DNA of 64,000 nucleotides from SpSt-501 sp037481615 (GTDB taxonomy: Bacteria; Desulfobacterota; Desulfobacteria; Desulfobacterales; SpSt-501): NCBI GenBank assembly GCA_037481615.1, contig JBBFLI010000012.1. One strand, given 5' to 3'. Position numbers and translations under genes: made by a program. The notes beneath the pieces were generated by a model that was not told the DNA's origin, made no database searches, and saw nothing but the letters and a program-made list of their open reading frames with translations. Positions 46,544 through 53,479 of this stretch are shown in pieces; the stretch's first letter is position 1; each line of letters starts with the position of its first letter.

Positions 46544-47305
46544 ATGCCGCCGCTCCCCCAGCGTTTCCGGGCCATCATCTCTTCCGACTGGAGCGAGTGC
46601 CTCTCGCCCACGGGTCCGTTCGACTTCATCGCCTTCCATTCCCCCGAGCTTTTCCCGCGCTGCGAGGAGATCTTCCGCAGCTACACCGGAAACCGCATCA
46701 CGCTGGGCGAGGCCTGCGAGCGGCTCCGCGCCCTCCTGCCGGGGCCGGTCCGGGAGGAGGCGATGGATGCCTACCTCGAGAGGGGCTTCGCCGTCTACCG
46801 CGGCGTCCCCGAGCTGATCGCCTGGTGCCTCGAGCGCGGCATCCTCTTCATGATCAACACGACGGCGATGATCGGCTATTTCCAGCGGGTCCTCGCCACG
46901 CGGCGGCTCCCGCCCCTTCCCGCCCTTTCGGCGAACGCTTTTCTGCGCTACCCCCCCTCCCCCACGGATCCCGGGATCCTCTATGAGCTGCGGGAGACCA
47001 GCGACAAGGCCGTTTCCACGGAGGAAACCGCGCGCCGCCTCGGCATCCCCCCGCGCCGCGTGGTCGTCATCGGCGACAGCGGGGGAGACGGACCCCACTT
47101 CGCATGGGCGCACCGCGCCGGCGCCTTCACCATCGGCAGCATGACCAAGGATTCCCTCTCCCGCTACTGCGCCGAGCGGGGGGTGCCGATCGGATACCGC
47201 TTCGGGGTGAGCTACGCCGCAGGCGAGGCCCGGGACCCGGCGCGCGAGGAGCGGTTCGACTTCATGGATCTCGTCCCCGTGTTGCGCGATGTTCTCGAGC
47301 TTTAG
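46544..47305 (+). CDS. HAD-like protein with a non-standard nucleophile motif
   Basis: 253 residues. The HAD core is recognisable: VVVIGDSGGDGPHF (motif IV), FMINTTAM (motif II) and a Lys in ETSDKAVS. Motif I, normally Asp-x-Asp, reads SSDWSECL (Asp15, Ser17), so the general acid/base Asp is replaced by Ser. That may slow phosphatase activity or indicate another chemistry. AAAGGGG precedes the ATG. It lies beyond the terminator of the AfuA-type importer, so a functional link with it is weak. Confidence 0.65.
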   Translation: MPPLPQRFRAIISSDWSECLSPTGPFDFIAFHSPELFPRCEEIFRSYTGNRITLGEACERLRALLPGPVREEAMDAYLERGFAVYRGVPELIAWCLERGILFMINTTAMIGYFQRVLATRRLPPLPALSANAFLRYPPSPTDPGILYELRETSDKAVSTEETARRLGIPPRRVVVIGDSGGDGPHFAWAHRAGAFTIGSMTKDSLSRYCAERGVPIGYRFGVSYAAGEARDPAREERFDFMDLVPVLRDVLEL

Positions 47306-47326
47306 ACCCCGGGGCGGGCCGGAGCG

Positions 47327-48274
47327 TCAGGAACGGGTCGAAGCCGGCCGGAGCCGGAACCACAGCGTGAGCAGATAGACCACCGCCATCGCCGCCGCCA
47401 GCCGCGGCAGCCAGGCATACAGGGGGCTCACGACGAAGGGCAGAAAGAGCAGCGGATCCTCGATCATGGAGTGGTTGATTCCGATCGAGAGCTGAAGCTT
47501 CTGCACCTCCTCGGCGCTCAGATCGAGCTCGCGCGATTGCTCCACGATCAGCGCCCCGCCGTAGGCGAGGCCGAAGAGCGCGCCGGTGAGCCAGAGCACG
47601 GCCGCGCGACGGTCCAGGCCGAGGAAGGCGAGCAGGGGCCCGAAGACGGCCACGAAAAAGCCGATCCAGGCGAAGGCCTTCATGAATTCGATCAGGATCA
47701 TGATGCCGAGCAGGATGGCGAACACCTTGAGGCACAGGCCCAGGGTCTCCAACCCCCAGTGGCCGAGAAAAGCGGCGAAGCCCGCCCGCGCCGCCATGAC
47801 CGCGGGGCCGCCTTCACCCCCAAAAGCGGAAGGGGCGGGATCCAACCACCAGGCGAGCAACAGGCTCGTCACCACGGCGGCCGCGAGCCGCACGGCGGTC
47901 GCCTTCCAGAAGGAAATCCCGGAGCGGGCCTGGATCAATCCTTCCTGGGGCAGGTTGTGGGCGATCAGGACGAACACGGCGACGACCGTCATCTGCTCGG
48001 CCGTCAGCGGCAGGACCGCCATGGCCGCCAGGCAGCCGTAGACCCCCGCCGTGAGCCCGATCAGGATGGGCAAGGCGGCGGCCGCGGGCAGCCGCAGGAT
48101 CCCCATCGCGGGCTGCAGCATGAAATCGAGGGCCGCAAGCCACCCGCTCCAATCCAGAAGGGCCGTGGCCAACGAAATGGGCAGCCAGATCTTGAGGAGC
48201 CAGAGGTAGGCCGAAACCCCCTTGCGCAGGCCCTCCCCGAGCGTCCGCCCCACTTTGTGCCGCAGGGTTTCCAT
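47327..48274 (-). CDS. Nucleoside-recognition (Gate) domain membrane protein
   Basis: 315 residues with about eight to nine membrane segments. The repeats KIWLPISLATALLDWSGWLAALDF and FGPLLAFLGLDRRAAVLWLTGALFGLAYGG match the Gate/SpmA-SpmB pattern; IAHNLPQEGLIQ and SIGINHSMIEDPLL are the conserved loops. Gate proteins are associated with nucleoside or ion transport and spore maturation; the role in Gram-negative bacteria is unknown. ATG at 48274 has only a weak GGAA upstream. It converges with the HAD-like gene. Confidence 0.8.
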   Translation of the reverse strand: METLRHKVGRTLGEGLRKGVSAYLWLLKIWLPISLATALLDWSGWLAALDFMLQPAMGILRLPAAAALPILIGLTAGVYGCLAAMAVLPLTAEQMTVVAVFVLIAHNLPQEGLIQARSGISFWKATAVRLAAAVVTSLLLAWWLDPAPSAFGGEGGPAVMAARAGFAAFLGHWGLETLGLCLKVFAILLGIMILIEFMKAFAWIGFFVAVFGPLLAFLGLDRRAAVLWLTGALFGLAYGGALIVEQSRELDLSAEEVQKLQLSIGINHSMIEDPLLFLPFVVSPLYAWLPRLAAAMAVVYLLTLWFRLRPASTRS

Positions 48275-48447
48275 GATTTTCCGTTCCCGGCAAAAAAACA
48301 CCGCCTCCCTGGAGCATCGGGGAGCGCGGCGGGCTCTGCGGGCCATTAGCCCGAATCGGCCGCCGATGCAATCGTTTCCATGGCTCTTGTCATTTTTCCC
48401 TCAAGCCCCGGCCCTCTCCGGACGAAAACCGATGAGGGGAAACGGCC

Positions 48448-49584
48448 GTGAATTCTCAACTCCTTCGCCACATCCTCCGGGGAGAGATCCGCATCGACTC
48501 GCCGGAAGCCCTCGCCTGCCTGCTCGCGGAGGCCCCCGGCTGCCCCGAGCTGCTGAAGATGCATGCCCGCCTGCTCGCAGCGCACGAGCGCCCGGGGGAA
48601 GCCCGCGCGCGTTATCGGGAAGCGGCCGGCCGTTTCCTTGCGGAAGGACGGATCCTCGCCGCCTGGTCGGCCGAGCTGTCCGCCTGGCGCCTCGGGCGGC
48701 CTTCCGCCGGGGAGCTGGCCGCATTCCAGGGCGAGATCGACCGCTCGCCGCCGGGCGGCGGGCCCGCAGACGCCTTCCTGCGGTCCCTCGCCCGCCGCGA
48801 ACGCCTGGCCGTCCTCGCCTGCTGCCGCCGAAGCCGCGTGCCCGCCGGGGAAATCCTCCTGCGACCGGGCGCGCCGCCGGAAGATCTCCACCTTGTCGTC
48901 GAAGGCACGCTGCGCGAGTCGCGTTACGAAACGGTCGAGGAAAAACCCCGCCGTCGCCGGCCCCCGTCCCGCACGCTGCGGGAGGGGGATGCGTTCGGTG
49001 ATGTCTATCCTTTTCAGGAGCGGCGGCCCTCCTCCAGCCTCGTCGAGGCGGTCGGCCCGGCCGAGATTCTCGCGATCCCCCGCGGGCGCCTGATGCGGGC
49101 CTGCCGCCGTCACCCGGCCGTGGAACGCGGGCTGGTGCGGCTCTGCGGCTTGCGCTCGGATATGCAGCGCCCCGCCGGGGAAGAAGGGATCCGCCGGGGG
49201 GACCGCTACCGCATCCCCGTCCCCATGCGGGTGGAAGTCGCAACCGACGGGCTGGGCCGGGGGACGCTTCGCCTGGAAGGCCTCTCCCACGACCTCTCGG
49301 TCTCCGGCGTTTCCTTCGTTCCGGAAACCGACGGCCTGCCGCCCCCCCCTGCGGACCCCTCGGCTTGCGACCCCCTGGTCGGCCGCCGGGTCAAGGCCGC
49401 TCTCCATGGGCCGGGGGTGGCCCTGGAAATCGCCGGTCGCATCGTCCGGCGGCGCACCCTGCTCCACGGGGGCCGCCGCCGCAGCTCGCTCGCCATTGAG
49501 TTCGAGGAACTCCCCCCGCACCTGCGAGGGCTTCTCTTCGCCTTCGCCGGAAGCCTGGCCGCCGCAAAACCCAAAACCCCTTGA
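48448..49584 (+). CDS. Cyclic nucleotide-binding domain fused to a PilZ domain
   Basis: 378 residues from GTG 48448 with GAGGGGA upstream. Residues 15-100 are helical, TPR-like. A cyclic-nucleotide-binding-type domain spans about 105-240 (GEILLRPGAPPEDLHLVVEGTL, then FGDVYPFQE at 183-191). A C-terminal PilZ domain (about 247-370) has both c-di-GMP motifs: RRGDRYR at 249-255 and DLSVSG at 282-287. The CNB phosphate-binding cassette lacks the usual Arg-Ala/Ser pattern, so it may not bind cAMP. A two-input c-di-GMP effector is inferred. Confidence 0.82.
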   Translation: MNSQLLRHILRGEIRIDSPEALACLLAEAPGCPELLKMHARLLAAHERPGEARARYREAAGRFLAEGRILAAWSAELSAWRLGRPSAGELAAFQGEIDRSPPGGGPADAFLRSLARRERLAVLACCRRSRVPAGEILLRPGAPPEDLHLVVEGTLRESRYETVEEKPRRRRPPSRTLREGDAFGDVYPFQERRPSSSLVEAVGPAEILAIPRGRLMRACRRHPAVERGLVRLCGLRSDMQRPAGEEGIRRGDRYRIPVPMRVEVATDGLGRGTLRLEGLSHDLSVSGVSFVPETDGLPPPPADPSACDPLVGRRVKAALHGPGVALEIAGRIVRRRTLLHGGRRRSSLAIEFEELPPHLRGLLFAFAGSLAAAKPKTP

Positions 49585-49620
49585 CCGCGGGTCCGCGGCA
49601 GTCGGGGGAACCCCGCCGGG

Positions 49621-49649
49621 TGGCCATCCCGGCCGGCATCTGCTACAGA
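49621..49649 (+). promoter_or_regulatory. Candidate promoter directly before the second M23-like gene
   Basis: TGGCCA at 49621-49626, 17 bases and TACAGA at 49644-49649, 7 bases before the ATG at 49657, so +1 would be at or next to the start codon. Confidence 0.3.
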
Positions 49650-49656
49650 CGCCGGC

Positions 49657-50586
49657 ATGGACGAGTTGGTCGCGATCTCCCTGATCGGGGAGGTTCTCCT
49701 GCCCGGCGCCCTTGCAGTCCGCTTGTTGCGCTGCCCGGGCGCCCGGGGGGCGCATCTCGCGGCCTGTGCGGCTTACGGCGGGATGCTGTGGACGGTGGGC
49801 GTCTGGCAGCTCTTCCCGCGCAGCCTGCTGGTCCTCTGGGGTCTGCTTCAGGCCGGGGCCGCCATCCTCTCCCGGCGACGCCCCGAGCAGCCACCCGGAG
49901 TCGGAAGGGCAAGCCTTCGGCCGCACCCGGCCACGCTGTCCAGTCTGCTCATCGCCGTCGTCTCGACCGCCGTTTTCCTGTTCGCCCGTTTCGCCCCGGC
50001 GCCGCCGGAGGCGGAAACGGTGGACCTCGATTCCCCTCTTCGCGGCGGGACCTTCCGCGTCGTCCACGGAGGCTTCTCCATTCTGATCAATCCCCACCTC
50101 AAGACGCTGTCGTCGGAAGCGCTTGCGCCTCACCGGGGCCAGGCCTACGCCCTCGACATCGTGCGCGTCGATCCCCTGGGACGCCGGGCCCGCGGATTGC
50201 GGCCGGGCGACCCGCGGGACTATTTCATCTTCTGGCTGCCGGTCTTCGCCCCCTGCGGGGGGACCGTGATCGCCAGCCGCAGCGGAATGCCCGACCGGTC
50301 CCCCCCCCGGATGGACCCGGATCCCCCGGAGGGGAATTTCGTGCGCCTCGATTGCGGCGGATTCGAGGTCGTGGTAGCGCATCTCGCCCAATCGAGCCCG
50401 AGCGTCGCCCCGGGGGACCGGGTCGCCGCCGGCGCCTTTTTAGGGCGGGTGGGCAACTCGGGGATGTCGCTCGAGCCCCATCTCCACCTGCATGCCGAAC
50501 GACGCGAGGAAGGCGGCAGCCGTCCCGTGGCGGTGCGCATCGGTGGGCGCCGCCTGGTCCGAAACGACCTGTTCAGTCCACAATGA
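49657..50586 (+). CDS. Membrane-anchored M23-like peptidase
   Basis: 309 residues. Three membrane segments at the N terminus (about 4-25, 33-70, 91-110) precede a C-terminal M23-type domain (about 140-295). Its zinc site is seen in HRGQAYALDI (His, then Asp) and LEPHLHLHAER (the HxH pair after GNSGMSLEP). The peptidase face would be periplasmic. The gene lacks a Shine-Dalgarno sequence. Its last 14 bases overlap the convergent lytic transglycosylase, so both cell-wall enzymes are encoded tail to tail. Confidence 0.82.
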   Translation: MDELVAISLIGEVLLPGALAVRLLRCPGARGAHLAACAAYGGMLWTVGVWQLFPRSLLVLWGLLQAGAAILSRRRPEQPPGVGRASLRPHPATLSSLLIAVVSTAVFLFARFAPAPPEAETVDLDSPLRGGTFRVVHGGFSILINPHLKTLSSEALAPHRGQAYALDIVRVDPLGRRARGLRPGDPRDYFIFWLPVFAPCGGTVIASRSGMPDRSPPRMDPDPPEGNFVRLDCGGFEVVVAHLAQSSPSVAPGDRVAAGAFLGRVGNSGMSLEPHLHLHAERREEGGSRPVAVRIGGRRLVRNDLFSPQ

Positions 50587-51304
50587 CCGGGAATCCCGCG
50601 GGAGAGGACGGGGCGGAGGAAAGGGTGAGGGGAAAGTCGAAATCGAGCCGATCCTCTTTGATCAGGCGATAATACTGCAGGACCTTCTCGATGTAGGCGC
50701 GCGTTTCGGGAAACGGCGGAACGCCCTTGTGCCGGATCACGGCCTGTTCGCCGGCGTTGTAGGCGGCAAGGGCGAGACGGAGATCCCCCCCAAAACGATC
50801 GAGGAGGTCGCGCAAGTAGCGGGTTCCGGCATCGATGTTTTCGGTGGGGTCGAAGGCGTCGCTCACCTCGTAGGCCGAGGCCGTGACCGGCATGAGCTGC
50901 ATCAGGCCGCGGGCCCCTTTTTTGGATTTCGCCCGCGGGTCGAAGCGCGACTCGGCCATGATGATCGCCAGAATCAGTTCCACTTCCACATGGTACCGCC
51001 CGGCCGCCTCGTGAACGGCCCGGTCAAAGGGCAGAAGATCGGGTTCGGGCTTCGGTTCATAGGCGAAAAGGAAAGGTTGATCCCTGCCGGCCGGATCTTC
51101 GCGGTCGAGGAAACCCGCGCCGGGCCGCTCCCGGCTTGCCGTGGAGTCCGGGTATCCGCCGCCTTGCTCTGCACCCCTTCTTTCGTTGGGGAAGTGAATG
51201 TCGCTCACGGAAATGGCAAGCCCCAACAACACGGCCACCAGCCAAGGGAAAAATTTCTCCTTGAGTCTGCGGGTTGAACCGCCTTCTTGCTGCCCGTAGA
51301 CCAT
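50573..51304 (-). CDS. Lytic transglycosylase (SLT type)
   Basis: 243 residues from ATG 51304 (AAGAGGAGTG upstream). One membrane segment at about 20-40 anchors it. The SLT domain (about 105-215) shows LAIIMAESRFDP with the catalytic Glu, KKGARGLMQLMPVTA and ALAAYNAGEQAV, all standard. It cleaves glycan strands of peptidoglycan to 1,6-anhydro ends. Overlaps the convergent M23-like gene by 14 bases. Confidence 0.9.
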   Translation of the reverse strand: MVYGQQEGGSTRRLKEKFFPWLVAVLLGLAISVSDIHFPNERRGAEQGGGYPDSTASRERPGAGFLDREDPAGRDQPFLFAYEPKPEPDLLPFDRAVHEAAGRYHVEVELILAIIMAESRFDPRAKSKKGARGLMQLMPVTASAYEVSDAFDPTENIDAGTRYLRDLLDRFGGDLRLALAAYNAGEQAVIRHKGVPPFPETRAYIEKVLQYYRLIKEDRLDFDFPLTLSSAPSSPAGFPVIVD

Positions 51305-51649
51305 CGTTTCACTCCTCTTCAGGGGGAAAAGCATCTCTTTTCCCCATGATTCCGCACAGCCCCTCGGCCAAAAGACGAAGCAAGAATCATGCAGGCCCCA
51401 GGATGAATTAATGATAAATGATTTCAGGATATTGGATTTATCAAAAACCTGCGGGGGCGGAGGCGCTCTTACCTCTGCAACCGAGGTCTGAGAAAAAAAA
51501 TACTGACTCGACCGGGAGGGGCGGGCTCAAGACAGGGGCTCATGGGGCGGATACTAATTGAACGAGGAGACTCTGGCAAGGGTTTTTGCTTTTTTCCCCG
51601 TCGCCGAAAATTTTTCCGGATCGATCCTTGCGTCGTCCGGGGAGAGGCC
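51305..51649. other. 345-base divergent intergenic region
   Basis: Upstream of the lytic transglycosylase (minus) and of the small PilZ gene (plus). Positions 51405-51450 are AT-rich and contain the inverted pair GATAAAT...ATTTATC with a 16-base spacer. A weak plus-strand promoter candidate lies at 51529-51557 (AAGACA, 17 bases, TACTAA). No RNA gene or ORF is evident. Confidence 0.5.
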
Positions 51650-51970
51650 ATGAGCGGAATCTCGGCCGGAGACAAAATGGAAGCGGGGCGCGGATGCAGG
51701 CGGGAGGATTTCCGGCGTCAATTCGAATCCGAGACCATGCCCATCCTGGCCGAATGTATCACGCGCGCGGGTCGATTCCGCGCCCGGGTGATCAATCTCA
51801 GCGCCCGGGGGGTTCTGCTACAGGCCGATCCGCGTCCGGCCGTGGGCGAGGAGATCGCGCTCTCAATCCCTCTGGTGCGCAGCCGGGCGATGCTGCGCGC
51901 TACGGGCGAGGTGATCCGCCTCGACCCGCGCGGCGTTGCGGTGATCTTCCGCGTGGTCTTCAACTATTGA
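51650..51970 (+). CDS. Single-domain PilZ protein
   Basis: 106 residues from ATG 51650, GGAGAG upstream. The first c-di-GMP motif is RREDFRR at 17-23. The second reads NLSARG at 49-54, with Asn in place of the usual Asp of D/NxSxxG, a common variant. It is a likely c-di-GMP reader acting on an unknown target; motility or surface properties are usual. An in-frame ATG at 51542 would add residues without PilZ character. It overlaps the convergent recX gene by 7 bases. Confidence 0.82.
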   Translation: MSGISAGDKMEAGRGCRREDFRRQFESETMPILAECITRAGRFRARVINLSARGVLLQADPRPAVGEEIALSIPLVRSRAMLRATGEVIRLDPRGVAVIFRVVFNY

Positions 51971-52458
51971 GGGGGCGGTTCGATCTCCGCCACCCGCGAC
52001 AGCGCTTCCCGAATCGAGGCTGCGGAGAACCCGCGCGCACGAAGGAAGCGCTCCAGTTTGGCCTTCCGCACCAGAGCGCTCTCTTCGTCGCCCTGGAGGG
52101 CCGCCCATTTCTTGCGTGCCGCCTGCAGGGCCGCAGCGGCCTCCTCGGCCGGATCCCAGACCCCCGGAGGCAAGCGGTCTTCCTCGGTGGAAAGCAGCCC
52201 CCTTCGCAGCAGGTCTCGGCGCAGGCGCAGCATGCCGAAGCCGCGGCGCCGCAGGCTCTGGGCAAGCTGCGCGGCGCTGCGCGACTCGTCGATATACCCC
52301 AGCCGCCGGCACTCTTCGATCACGCCGCGGACGATCTCAGCTTCCACCCCTTTGCGTTCGAGCTTTCCGGAGAGCTCCCGGGCCGAGTGGTCCCGTCGAG
52401 AGAGAAAACGCAGGGCGAGGGTGAGGGCGCGGCGGAATGCCGGATCTTCGGAGGGCAT
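51964..52458 (-). CDS. recX: RecA regulator RecX
   Basis: 164 residues. RecX three-helix repeats are evident: ALRFLSRRDHSARELSGKLERKGV, VIEECRRLGYIDESRSA, SLRRRGFGMLRLRRDLLRRG and a final KLERFLRARGFSAASIREAL. RecX caps or dissociates RecA filaments. The ATG at 52458 fits a AAGGAGG box 10 bases away better than the TTG at 52467. No recA lies in the window. It overlaps the PilZ gene by 7 bases. Confidence 0.85.
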   Translation of the reverse strand: MPSEDPAFRRALTLALRFLSRRDHSARELSGKLERKGVEAEIVRGVIEECRRLGYIDESRSAAQLAQSLRRRGFGMLRLRRDLLRRGLLSTEEDRLPPGVWDPAEEAAAALQAARKKWAALQGDEESALVRKAKLERFLRARGFSAASIREALSRVAEIEPPPQ

Positions 52459-52552
52459 CGAGCTCAAGCCTCCTTCTCCCCGGAACGAGTCGGCGGCGAT
52501 CGGCGCGGCGGGGCGCGATTTTTGAAAAATGCAAAAAATTATGAAAAAAGTC

Positions 52553-52579
52553 TAAAGTCGGCACGGAAAGCGCCGATAA
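52553..52579 (+). promoter_or_regulatory. Sigma-28 (FliA) promoter of flgM
   Basis: TAAAGTCG at 52553-52560, exactly 11 bases, and a perfect GCCGATAA at 52572-52579. Consensus is TAAAGTTT-N11-GCCGATAA; the -35 box matches at six of eight positions. It lies 109 bases before the flgM ATG. Confidence 0.8.
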
Positions 52580-52603
52580 CAGCACCAGAGCGACGCGGCG
52601 CGT

Positions 52604-52632
52604 TTGACCGCGGCCGCAAGGCCTGATAGGCT
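52604..52632 (+). promoter_or_regulatory. Second (sigma-70) promoter candidate of flgM
   Basis: TTGACC at 52604-52609, 17 bases and TAGGCT at 52627-52632, downstream of the sigma-28 site, start near 52639. Confidence 0.45.
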
Positions 52633-52688
52633 GAATAACCGAAGCAATACCATCAGGTTAGCGGATATTTGCAATCAAGGAGACCCCC

Positions 52689-53003
52689 ATGCAGGTCACG
52701 CCCAAAGACCAGGCAACGATGGTTGAACTGTACAGCCCCGCGAAGACCGAGAACGCCACCGCCGGGCAGCCCGCGGGCGAGGCGGCGGACCGCCCCGCGC
52801 TCCCCGGGGATACGGTCGAGCTGAACGACGCGGCCGCACGCTTCCGGGAGGCCCGGGAGGCGATCCGCGCCCTTCCCGACATCCGGGAGGAAAAGGTCGC
52901 CGCGCTCAAAGCACAAATCGAAGGCGGCACCTACGAGATCCACGCAGAACGGGTTGCCGCCAAGCTGATCCGCGACGCCCTGCTGGAAGATTCCCTCGAC
53001 TGA
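52689..53003 (+). CDS. flgM: Anti-sigma-28 factor FlgM
   Basis: 104 residues, typical length. The N-terminal half is disordered and polar; the C-terminal half has the FlgM pattern RALPDIREEKVAALKAQIEGGTYEIHAERVAAKLIRDAL, which wraps around sigma-28. It holds FliA inactive until the flagellar hook is complete, then is exported. The sigma-28 promoter upstream supports the identity. It is isolated from other flagellar genes in this window. AAGGAGACC precedes the ATG. Confidence 0.9.
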   Translation: MQVTPKDQATMVELYSPAKTENATAGQPAGEAADRPALPGDTVELNDAAARFREAREAIRALPDIREEKVAALKAQIEGGTYEIHAERVAAKLIRDALLEDSLD

Positions 53004-53025
53004 AAAACGCCTCCCTGAAAGTATC

Positions 53026-53062
53026 AAGGCGGCCCCGGGGAAATCCCGTCGGCCGCCTTTCC
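53026..53062. terminator. Terminator between flgM and the convergent gene
   Basis: A 9-base stem (53026-53034 with 53051-53059) followed by TTCCTTT on the plus strand. Confidence 0.65.
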
Positions 53063-53098
53063 TTTGCACGCCGCTGCGGCTTCCCGTGCGTCGTGGGG

Positions 53099-53419
53099 CT
53101 ACAGCTCGTTTCCGCTGAACTCGAACCATTCGCGGCTCGTCTCGGCTTCGCGCAGGGAGCGGGTGGCCTCCGAGCCGTAAAGGAGGTGTTCCCCTTTGGC
53201 GGTCAGCCGCAGGTTGAGGCCCGGACCTTCCACCTGCTCGAGGATGCCCACGGAAACCAGCTCCTGCACGGCCTTCTTGAACAGTTTCTTTTCCTCGGCG
53301 GAAAGCCGCATCAGGTAGACCGCCTCCAGCCATTGCGCCGGCAGCGTGTCTCCGGTCTCCGCGCCGATGGCGCGGAATTTGTCCAGGATGTCCCTTTTGA
53401 TCTCCTTTTTTTCCTTCAT
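53099..53419 (-). CDS. Small protein of unknown function, winged-helix-like
   Basis: 106 residues from ATG 53419 with GGAGGGTG upstream. Charged N terminus (MKEKKEIKRDILDKF). LSAEEKKLFKKAVQELVSVGILEQVEGPGLNLRLTAKGEHLL has the spacing of a winged helix with a short hairpin wing, so it may bind nucleic acid or protein. No named family. It is 60 bases downstream of the SppA stop in the opposite sense of flgM, probably in the sppA transcript region but with its own ribosome-binding site. Confidence 0.65.
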   Translation of the reverse strand: MKEKKEIKRDILDKFRAIGAETGDTLPAQWLEAVYLMRLSAEEKKLFKKAVQELVSVGILEQVEGPGLNLRLTAKGEHLLYGSEATRSLREAETSREWFEFSGNEL

Positions 53420-53479
53420 CGCACACCCTCCATCGTGCACGACTCGGCTGCCGCAACCCCCCGCCGCAGGGCGCCTGTT

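Noticed and set aside
51542..51649. Longer version of the small PilZ protein
   Set aside because: The extra residues lack PilZ character and the ATG at 51542 has no ribosome-binding site, whereas ATG 51650 has GGAGAG.
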